Assembly (NCBI GenBank): GCA_947650365.1
Contig: OX393555.1
Location: 14,401,550 to 14,465,549, forward strand
DNA: 64,000 bases
Source of the DNA: Chamaelirium japonicum
Taxonomy: Eukaryota > Streptophyta > Magnoliopsida > Liliales > Melanthiaceae
Reading direction: 5' to 3'
Shown here: piece by piece, positions 55,396 to 64,000 of the stretch
Layout of the letters: the number at the start of each line of letters is the position of its first letter
How positions within the stretch are numbered: the first letter of the stretch is position 1
Notes under the pieces: model-generated
Seen by the model: only the letters and a program-made list of their open reading frames with translations
What the model was told of the DNA's origin: nothing
Database searches by the model: none
Program-made: the position numbers and the translations under genes

Positions 55396-58273
55396 ATAGC
55401 TGTGGGGGTGCTACAACTTTAAGTAGTCCTAATTAAGGGACTAAAAAGTGCAATTTAACCCCAAGTATAGGGTGTGTAGCGAAGTAGTAATCTCGGTGAG
55501 TCCGAGGTCGATTTCACAGGGACTGAAGGACTAATGGGAACTAATGTGATGACAGTGCGTGAACGTGAGTGCTAATCAGGGTTTTCCACTGAGAATGGAG
55601 CACAATAGATGAAACTACGTTACTAAATTAAATAGAACTAAATATTATAATTAATTAAAGGAGGTTACAATGGAGATGAGGCTAAGGCATCCGGGTTCAA
55701 CCTAGTAGTATTTCATGTATTCTTTTGATCAATAATTCGTATGAGGAGAATATCAAAGTTAAGTTCGGATGCATGCTACAGAGGTCCTTAAGCATTACAC
55801 ATGCCTGGAGTTGATGTGAAATCAAGAGGACTTGTACAAATACATCGATTTCTAGTGATAAGCATCCAACATACTAAAATAGATTGAAAATCATATGACG
55901 AGAGACTTGTTACGCTAGTGCGATCTTACCACAGGGATTCATAAGCAGTCTGTATGCCCGGAGTCAAACAAATGTGCAAGTAAAATAACATACATCATCA
56001 GACAGTGTCATCCATATAAGATTCAATCATATAAAAATTAAGCTTTATCATTGATCAAATGAAAAACGTAGCATACTACTAGGCATCCCCCATAGCCTTA
56101 GCTAGGAGTTTAGCCGCACATGTTCATAGAATTTAACATAAAAGCATAAGTGCAAGCAAACTCTATTAATGACAATACGAAGGGTGACGAGCGTGGATGA
56201 CTGCTTCCGGCGATGATGACGACGTGCGATGACAGTGACGACGTGCTTCGAGATGGTCTTCCACGGCAAGGATGATGGAGTATGGAGTGACTTCGGCAAG
56301 GATGAAGCGTGGCTCGGAGCTTGGCAGATGGAAGATGATGGATCCGGTTGGTGGTGAAACGATGCAGTCCGGGGGTGATGGTCTGATCAAATTCGGGAAG
56401 ATGGTGGATGAAGTTCGGGCCCGATTGGTGATGGAATGGTGGCCGGGTGGAACGTTTGATGAGGTTCGGGCTTAATGGTTTGATGAGGTTGGGCGGTGAT
56501 GATTCGATCCTTCCAGTCGTCCCCTCCTCCTTCTTTTATATAGGGATGAGGGATGCACGGTTTTAGAAAGAGAGAAATCGGGCAGGAGAAAGAAATAAGT
56601 TCGGATAGAACTGGGTACACCGAACGGCTGTGATGGGGTTCAGAATGGGAAAGAGAGAGCGAGAGGGTTTCGGTTTAGGCAAGGAGAGAGAGAGAGACGT
56701 TCAGGAGGAGCTGCTGTAATGGGGAGATCGCCAGGTTTTTAGGAGAAGGAATCAGCTGCATGCATGCATTGATGGGATCCCGAGGGGTTCGGAAGAGATA
56801 GAAAGATGAGGGGAAAGAAGAGAGGAAATCGAACGGCTGCATGGGGATCGGACTAGAGAGATAATCCAAGAGAGAAAAACTAAGATGGGAGAGAAGAGAG
56901 AGATGGGTGCGGTCGGCTGTGATCTCGGGGCTGCTGGATCGGTTTAGAGAGAGAAAGAAACGGTTTCAGTTAGAATAAGGAAAGAGAGAGAATCGGGACA
57001 GGAGAGGGACGGCTGTGATGGGTCTCGGAATAGAGAGAGAGTTAGAGGAAGAGAGAGAGACGATCAGGTAGGGGCTGGATTTAGAAAGATTTAGAGAGAG
57101 AGAGAGAGAATAAGAGATATGGTAAGAGAGAGAATCGGTTTTAGAGAGAAAGGTGCGGTAATGAGAGAAGATCGGTGCAGATTTTAGAGAGAGAGAATCA
57201 AGGAGGAGAGAGAGTGGAGGCGATCGGGTCGGGGATGAGAGAGGGACGGCTGTATGGGCTTGCATGGGACACCTGTTATCAGGTTTTCCGAGAAGGTGGT
57301 TATGCATGGGGTTTAGTTGCACGAACGACTGTGATTAAAATGGGAAGAAAAGAGAGAGCTGGTCTTGGTTGGGTGCATGCACAGCTACTGTGCATGGAAT
57401 AAAGGGACGGCTGCATGTGGGAGTACACGGACGGCTGCATTTGGGTGTCCGGGACAATCGCGAGGGACGACTGTGATTAAGTACTGGGAAGGAAAGGGAC
57501 GGCCGCATAGAGATGGAGTTGGGTGCAATGGGTTGTGATCCGGTTTAGAATTTAAAAAGAAAAAGTAAGAGAAGGAAACGGGTACTGCATGGATTTCGGA
57601 TGCATGGCTAATTGATAAGCCCATGGATGGCTGTGATCACTTTTCTAAATATGATAGTGAAAGAGGAGTGCATGCATGGGTAAAGTTCGTGCTAAGTTAG
57701 GTATAAAAGCTCATCGGGTTCGAGGCTTAGATATCTAAAAGATCGGGTATGAACTAGGCGTATCGAACGAGATCCGAGATCATCCTTTACGAGCTCCATT
57801 CCCATCCGAACCACTGAACCAGCCGCCACACCCAATGCCAGGTCATTTGCTTATGCATAGTCTTCTTGTAGTCGATCCCACTAGTTAGTTACAAGCTCGT
57901 GAACTGTCCACCTGATTTGCTTTTTGTTGACGTGCAATGTATCATTCATCGATCCGAATCAACGTCGTCAATTACTTAGTTGCATGCATTGTAGCAGAAT
58001 ATGAGAACCGGATTAATTTCCTGAAAAACACATGAAATAAACTCCATAAGATTTCGATAAAGTAATTGATAGAGACAGGGATAATTTGGACTATCGGGCT
58101 CCGTATTTTTCATGTGTGCATCGTATGAGTGCGAACCAATATATCACTGTGTTCGTATGGAAGTGTACTATGCATTAGTGCAAAGAAAATGATACGCTTT
58201 ACGAGTATATGAAAAGTTTTACGTAGGAAAGCGATGATAATGCAGTCCGAAATAAGTGATAAAATACATTATT
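55396..58273. other. Repeat-derived stretch, no gene recognised
   Basis: The part at 55440-56140 is AT-rich, beginning with a ccccaagtataggg...cgaggtcgatttcacagggact phrase that is widespread in plant LTR-element leaders. From 56150 to 57650 it is purine-rich, with agagagag runs and recurrent gggacggctgtgatg/cggctgcatg units. The frames there are compositional. Nothing is recognisable in 57650-58270. Confidence 0.4.
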
Positions 58274-59380
58274 TGTAGACTTAACAGGGAGCAATATCTG
58301 GCTAATCCACGACAGTAGGACCCACAGCCCTGTCTGGGGCCCATGAAGACGACAATGGGATCCGCAACCTTATTTGGGGCCCACGGAGACGACAATAGGA
58401 CCCGCAACCCTACTTGGGGCCCCCGGAGATGATAGTGGGACCCGCAACCTTACCTGTGGCCCACGGAGAACCCGCAACCATGCTTGGGGCCCACATAGAT
58501 GATAGTGGGACCCGCAGCCCTACCTGGGACCCATGGAGACGACAGTGGAACCCGCAGCCTTATTTTGGACCCACGGAGATGACAGTGGGACCCACAGTCC
58601 TACTTGGGGCCCATACATACTATTTGGGATCTGGTAAATCCTCTCTGATATTTACCAAAACCCCCGATATTTCCAAACCTCTATAAATAGCAGACTCGAT
58701 AAATATTCGAGGATCGAATATTCCAGACCACATTCATTTTCTGTTTTTCAAAGCTCATCGAGTCTTCTGGTGATTAGACTCCAGTCAAGCTTGCTCCACC
58801 CTCTGTCTACTTGTATAAGCACTTCTCGGCCTGTCGAGAGTAGCTCTATTTCTTCAGAGATAATAGATTCAAAGGTTACGCCTTACCGCACGGAGACGTG
58901 GACTTCGGTCGAACTCCGTCACCACCTCATGTGTCAACTTCTTCTTTTCTCTCTCTCTACTTTGCTCTACAATATTAGCGTGACAGCTCAGCCCCCTACA
59001 ACATGCAACACATCGAAGCTCTACCCTTTAATTGACTATTAGAGGGGGATCGTATGGCAGCCGTAATCTCCCCCCATAATTTGGCACCGTTTGTGGGATC
59101 GAACAATCAACTTACAACCTCCAGGCTTTCCAGCTCCTTTGGTCAAGTAGCAACTACCGATATCCTGAGCAATCCGTCTGTCTCCATTGCTATACAAGAA
59201 TGACGAAGATATGACCCGTGAATCAGCCGAAGGAAGTTATTTAAATATAGACGTTCAAACATAGGGGGTGAATCCTCCGATGTCAGTCATCTGTATCAAC
59301 GACGGAACAAACATCCACTGGTCGTGCGACCCATCCCCTGCTCCTTCCAAACAATCTGTTATCGACATCAACCGACAACA

Positions 59381-59597
59381 GAGGACTTGGAGACGGCCAA
59401 CCCTCGGGCATCCTTCGGCATTGCAGATCGCTTGAGGATCTAACCATCAACCGAGGGCTTGGAGACAGCCAACCCTCAAGCACCCTACGGTATTGCAGAT
59501 CACCCGAAGGTTCGACTAATAACTGAGGGCTTGGAGACAGCCAACCCTCGAACATCCTCCGGCGTTGCAGATCACCCAAGGATTCAACTGTCATTCA
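59381..59597. repeat. 72-bp tandem repeat, three copies, in the gypsy leader
   Basis: gagggcttggagacagccaaccctc starts at 59381, 59453 and 59525. Confidence 0.85.
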
Positions 59598-59797
59598 TTG
59601 TCAAACGCAAAGGTGCATAATCGATGTCCCTTCACTGGATTGATCACACGGGGTCTCTCCACGATCTGCCAGTATTCAAAGAAACCTGTTATAAACCCCA
59701 CAACCGATTGGGTCGGTAAGAGGTTTGTCTCGACCAACAGAAGACAAGACTAATTTAATCGCACAGGGTCTCCCCACAATCAACCAGCATTCAAAGC

Positions 59798-60016
59798 CTT
59801 GGCAGTCGAAGACAAAGTCAGAGGCAGGCTTTGATACCTGCTAAAGCCAATGTACGTCAATATTGTCTCGACCCAAGGAGACAGCCTTGGTATTCAAACA
59901 CAAAGTCCGAGGCAAGTTTTGCTGCCTCAGCACCAAACAAAGCCCGAGACATTGATATCGTCTCAGCCCAAAGAGACAGCCTGGGAACTCGAAGACAAAG
60001 TCCGAGGCAGGCTTCA
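59798..60016. repeat. 88-95-bp imperfect tandem repeat in the gypsy leader
   Basis: Units starting cttggcagtcgaagacaaagtc begin at 59798, 59886 and 59981. The third is cut short by the CACTA end. Confidence 0.7.
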
Positions 60017-60019
60017 CTA

Positions 60020-60125
60020 CACTACAAGAAAACAGACTATTTGCGACGGTAAAGAGCGACAGATTAAATCCGTCAGATTATAGCGACGATTTTAATCCGT
60101 CGTTAAAAGTCAATATTTCGTCGCA
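60020..60125 (+). repeat. CACTA terminal and subterminal repeats
   Basis: The terminal CACTACAAGAA is followed by at least four GCGAC/GTCGC-type motifs: gcgacggt, gcgacag, gcgacgat and, inverted, tcgtcgc. This spacing is typical for En/Spm ends. Confidence 0.8.
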
Positions 60126-60963
60126 ACTGATATCCCCCAAATATTTCTAAAAAAAAAAATACATAGCACCCACGTTCTATAATTCGCGCGCAACTGGGGA
60201 AAAAAAAGGCGCGCCCTCCGCTTCCTCCAAACGGGGAAAGTGGTTTATTGCTCTTTGGGTGTTCATCCGATTGAGTTATCACATGATCACAATCGTCCAT
60301 ATAATTAATGCCCTAATATATTTACCCATCCCAGCTCCTCATGGTCACGAGCCGCTCCCTCTCTTCTCTCGTTCCCCCCTCTTCATCAGCACATCCCCCG
60401 CAGCACAGTACATCCTTGATTCATCGATCATAGCCCTGGATTTCAAGTAGTGGGAGGCGATCCACTCCCTCTCTCCCATCTTCATCTGCACGGCACCAGC
60501 AACGGAACCGGGTTTGATTCAATTCCTTGGAAAATTGTTTTTTTGAAATTATTTCTTAGAAAAATAGATTTTAAGTACATGAATGCCAGAAGGTTGCAGC
60601 GGAGGACCTTGTCCTCTGTTTTAGGGTATACATATCTCATTGTATGTTCTATATGAGTTTTGGTTTTGGATTGACATCCTGCACCACCTATTACCATGCA
60701 CACCTCCCATGGCTTCCTTTGGATCCTTCCCCATAAATCCCCATAAAACCATGTCCCTTCCACTCCTCTGGCATTTGGAGTATTGAGACCCCAATATGGG
60801 ATTCTCCAAATGGGTCGCTTTTTTTTTTTTTTTTTTTTTTGAGAAATTCCAAATGGGTCGCTTTGATTTGCCTTCTCGATTAGTTGAACATGGCACTGGC
60901 CGCTTCATATGTGCCCGATGCTACCGGATTCCTCCGGTTGGAAAATGATCCAGAGTTTTCAAC
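60126..60963. other. CACTA leader, origin unclear
   Basis: No protein frame is recognised. At 60821-60848 a stretch of about 20 T residues plus gagaaatt is flanked by the 15-base direct repeat ccaaatgggtcgctt (60806-60820 and 60849-60863). It is a tiny retrotransposed poly-A insertion in minus orientation. Confidence 0.5.
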
Positions 60964-61853
60964 TTGATGGTCGGGGTGAGGAAGAGGATCCACGATAACT
61001 TGGAGTTGGGGTACAAGGAATTCTAGACTTGTGAGCTCATTCGGCGGGAGCTACACAAGATGGGCATCCCCTACAAGCATCAGGTCGTCGGTGTTGTCGG
61101 ATTCAGAGGCTCTGTTTTGTCGCCTTCGAACCGACATGTATGCCCCTGCCATGCAGGTTTCCCCTTTCTAGTTTTAATTTTGTGTGAATGTATATATATT
61201 TGATAAATTCTTGTTTGATCTTAAATGGGTTTTGCCTGGTATCCAAGAACTCTTAAAGAAACAAGGAAAAAAAAAAGACTGGTATGACTTTTGGGATCTT
61301 TAGAGGATTGTGTATTTAGTTGGGTGTTGTACGGTTTTCAAGAAATCTCCATTATCTTCAATCTTGTTGAAATTTCAAATTCCCAAAGTTAGTTTCCTTC
61401 GTCGAGGGAATTTGCATTATTGTTTTTTGGAAACTCTTCGGCAAAGATCGATCAAGGAAGAGAAACCCCTAATCTTTATGAAACATGATAATTTCAATTT
61501 TAGTCATCTTGATAGGAATTTTAGCTCAAAGTCTTGATTTGAGAATCTGCAAAATATCGATTCATTTAAATCGAGAATTTGAATAGTTATATCCACTTAT
61601 TTTACTTGGATTTCACTATATTTGCTTTATATATTTTAATCCCCTTCCTTCTAGCGTTTGTAATTTCCCACCATTTTTTTAACTTTATCCTAAATTCCAT
61701 CTCTGTGATAATGGATAGGAAAGTGTGGAGTGGGAGCACAAATATAAAGTCCTCGGGAAGCATAGCGATGAGTTGAATGCTAGCCATGATGAACATGTTT
61801 CAATGTTGCTAGTAGATAGAAAGATCCTTTACGAGGGTAACGACGAGTTGAAG
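60964..61853 (+). pseudogene. ILL: Captured ILR1-like IAA-amino-acid hydrolase fragment (two exons and intron)
   Basis: IAA-amino-acid hydrolases (M20 metallopeptidase family) free auxin from its conjugates. Exon A (60964-61156) reads LMVGVRKRIHDNLELGYKEF, then a TAG where the family has Glu, then TCELIRRELHKMGIPYKHQV. After a one-base frame change it ends LRTDMYAPAMQ just before a GT donor (family: LRADMDALPMQ). Exon B (61719-61853) follows an AG acceptor. It reads ESVEWEHKYKVLGK, then SHDEHVSMLL and NDELK, and ends at a GT, as in the genuine genes. The family metal-binding segment MHACGHDAH is replaced by an altered stretch lacking its Cys. It is thus a transduplicated, non-functional gene piece. 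No later exon was found. Confidence 0.75.
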
Positions 61854-63153
61854 GTTTGCCATTAGTTTAGATCTTCTCTTTTATCTTGAATATTTTATTA
61901 ATTTGTTATTCAGCAATTAAAGTTGATTAAGAGAAGAATAAGGTAGAATATTTCTTACGTCACGATATGTTATAGTTGATTACAGTAAATGGTAAATTTG
62001 AAAATATTTTTTATATTTTTTATGAGAGAAATTATTGTTACTGGATGTACCTTTTATAAATTATTTGTGTATTATGTGAAGAATAACTTTTTTTTTCCCT
62101 TGTAGTACATCATTAATATCAATAAAATAGTAAAAAATTTGTGTTCAACCCTTCTTTAAATTAGATAGCCTTGAATTATCTTAGAAATTTTCTACTACAG
62201 GCCATGATTGATTTAGTGATTCTTCCATCAATAGGAAGATTTGTTCAGCTTGTTGGGTAGTCTTCACTCTATCCTTAAAACCTACTTATTAGCTCTTTAA
62301 CTATTAATTATCGTCTCATACTTAGTGCCTAATTTTAAGCTTCCTTTGGTTACCAAACATGTATAAATTATTTCTGTTTTAGATCCATTATTCTTGAATA
62401 CATGATTTGGAGTTTGAAAAGTATGTGTTTTGTTGTGCATAATAGGACCCGAATATTTAAACATTATCACTTTGTTATGAAAGTTTTAATTATGTTATTT
62501 ACTTGCTAATAACATGTATATATTTTACTCATATTTTGTTACTTTACTCAGGTTATAGATATTTTTACATTTAGCTAAATCGAAACTTTTTTTGTTATTT
62601 GAGCTTCGATCGGTTGATCATTAATAGTTCTGTGAAAACATGATTACTTCAAAAACACTAGTTCCTGATATGTTGGATTTTAGCAACACCCACATTTATA
62701 TGTATCGATAATATATGAATCCTATGGTGGTCATCCTTTTTGTAATTCATACTTTCTAATTTGTGCATTGCCTTATTAACATGATATCTTTATTATCGTG
62801 ATATCTATTATTCTTGAAAATAGTGATTTCCATTATTCACCTCTCACTGATTCCTTTTCCTAATTAATTGCAGAAAATATTCACTTGAGAAGATTGTTCT
62901 ACAAGCCATTTTATTCCTCGACTAAAGGTAATAGTTATTCCTCGACTGAAGGTAATAGTTCAAAATTTGATTCCATTAATGACATTATAGAAGTTGTTAT
63001 ATGTTCAATTTTTATGAAAAAAAATTATATTTAAACATTGGATTTTTTTTTGTTTTGTTTATGTGGTTAACTACATGATATGTATTGATTAGTGATATAA
63101 CATATATATGTGATTCTATATTTTTAGGTCTACGTCATAAAGATATATTGTCC
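61854..63153 (+). other. CACTA region between captured fragment and transposase; likely 5'UTR with intron
   Basis: AT-rich sequence with no recognised frame. A 24-base block ttattcctcgactRaaggtaatag is duplicated at 62911-62934 and 62935-62958, each copy containing an AAGGTAAT donor-like site. A 3' splice-like TTTTTAG lies at 63121-63127, 26 bases before the transposase ATG. These could be the donor and acceptor of a leader intron. Confidence 0.45.
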
Positions 63154-64000
63154 AATGGAGCGGAGTTGGATTACACTTTCTTTTCCAGACCAACGTTTTG
63201 TGGATGGTGTCGATAAATTTTTGAACTTTGCACGGGAGCATCTTCCTGGTAGAGAGAAAATTATTTGTCCATGCAGGAATTGTACAAACATACACATACC
63301 AATCTGCTATGATGATGTTAGGTTTGATCTTTTCAAATATGGATTCAACCCAACATATACGGTCTGGCACTTCCACGGTGAGTGTGCAACACTTGAGTCT
63401 ACTGAACCTGTACGAATGTTTGAAGATGACCTCAATGAGATATCATTGGATAACCAAGATAAATATCTTATAGACTCAATAGTTCAAGATCTTGATGGTA
63501 ATCCTGAAGTCTCAAGTTTTCAAGATGAGACGAATGTAGCGGTTGGTGGTGAAGAAGCTATTGACAATGATCCAGACATCGATTTTAAGAAAAACATGCG
63601 AGAGGCTATGACTGCATTATACCCTGGATGTGAAGATTTTACTGTGCTCACATTCGTTATAAAACTATACAACATAAAGATGAAATACGGATGGAGTGAT
63701 ATAAGTTTTACAGAGCTTCTTCAATTGTTCCAAAAGGTCTTACCTTTAGGTAATAAGACCTCGAAGGATACCTATCGTGCAAAGAATATTATAAAAGAGC
63801 TAAGTCTTGATTATGAGAAGATCCATGCTTGTCCAAATGATTGTATCTTGTATTGGAGAGAGCATCAGTCCAAAAGCAGTTGTCCAATTTGTGGTGCTTC
63901 TAGGTATAAGATAGTTCTCGATCAGAAAAAGAGAGGAACTCGAGTCCCTGCTAAGGTGTTAAGGTATTTTCCATTAACACCGAGGTTACAAAGGATGTAT
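63154..64000 (+). CDS. CACTA TNP2-type transposase, N-terminal part, open to the window edge
   Basis: The frame from ATG (MERSWITLSF) stays open for 282 codons to the last base of the window. It catalyses cut-and-paste transposition in En/Spm elements. Residues 1-76 form the transposase-associated domain found at the N-terminus of TNP2: RSW, FVDGVDKFLNFA, CPCRNC (38-43), a GF/YT pair and WHFHGE. A linker of acidic residues follows, then AMTALYPGCEDFT, KYGWSDISFTELLQL, IHACPNDCILYWREH and a zinc-finger-like CPICGASRYK. These lead into the catalytic domain (Transposase_21 type), which continues beyond the edge. No stop or shift is seen in the visible part, so this copy could be autonomous, but most of the catalytic core is not in view. 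The start fits the family's usual MD/ERSW beginning. Confidence 0.9.

Larger units (their letters stand above)
58274..60019 (+). mobile_element. Gypsy-type LTR element, 5' part (LTR, primer site, leader)
   Basis: The LTR runs about 58274-59076 from TGTAGAC to CCCCCCA. It includes a U3 made of units of about 45 bases (ggacccgcaaccctacttggggcccacggagacgac), a tataaatagcaga box near 58682 and a cgcacggagacgtggacttcg block. TTGGCACCGTTTGTGGGA at 59081 is a primer-binding-type sequence. The leader carries tandem repeats and is cut at 60019 by the CACTA transposon. It is related to the LTR at 34257-34876. Fossil. Confidence 0.6.
60020..64000 (+). mobile_element. CACTA (En/Spm) DNA transposon, 5' part, runs off the window
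   Basis: The element starts with the canonical CACTACAAGAAAA terminus. Subterminal GCGACGG and CCGTCGTT motifs follow in both orientations (60044-60125), the transposase-binding layout of this superfamily. The bases before it (cta) would be the 3-bp target duplication, which cannot be checked because the other end is outside. It holds two captured host exons (60964-61853) and a TNP2-type transposase frame from 63154 onward. It sits in the leader of an older gypsy element. Confidence 0.85.

Overview
The window is nuclear DNA of a flowering plant. It has split genes with GT-AG introns and a plastid-targeted enzyme gene, and plant transposon families sit one inside another. The host exons are GC-rich (NF-Y subunit C, oleosin, an unknown protein) in an AT-rich, repeat-filled background. 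That leans towards a monocot or other non-eudicot lineage, but this is weak evidence and I cannot name the species.

Host genes are sparse. At 7.7-8.25 kb (minus) is a complete NF-YC histone-fold transcription factor. From 15.76 to 30.72 kb (plus) lies the small (catalytic) subunit of ADP-glucose pyrophosphorylase in nine exons, 523 codons, every intron GT-AG. Its second intron (8.2 kb) and sixth intron (3.1 kb) are swollen by insertions. At 42.9-43.4 kb (minus) is a 155-residue protein I do not recognise, with a probable 5'UTR intron. At 54.26-54.72 kb (minus) is a small oleosin whose frame carries an internal TAG before an apparently normal C-terminal tail. Starch synthesis (AGPase) and oil bodies (oleosin) are both storage functions, but nothing suggests they are co-regulated.

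Most of the rest is mobile DNA. Elements with good boundaries include hAT-type MITEs with 8-bp target duplications (2.03, 11.41, 18.99, 33.35 kb), Mutator-like elements with 9-bp duplications (9.99, 10.57, 12.83, 25.75 kb) and a tandem run of Helitron ends (11.9-12.6 kb). There are also TRIM elements (8.83, 26.79, 31.63, 40.0 kb), two 5'-truncated LINE tails (32.2, 45.6 kb), a 2.26-kb solo LTR in AGPase intron 6, a young 4.9-kb Copia element with identical LTRs (35.06-39.93 kb) and gypsy-type LTR remnants (34.26, 58.27 kb).

The right end (60.02 kb to the edge) is the 5' part of a CACTA (En/Spm) transposon. It has the CACTACAAGAA terminus and a TNP2-type transposase frame that stays open to the window edge. 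Between them lie two exons and the intron of a captured ILR1-like IAA-amino-acid hydrolase gene, which I consider the most interesting content of the window.

No rRNA, tRNA gene, CRISPR array or organelle insertion was recognised. Intergenic stretches where nothing could be identified are listed as such.
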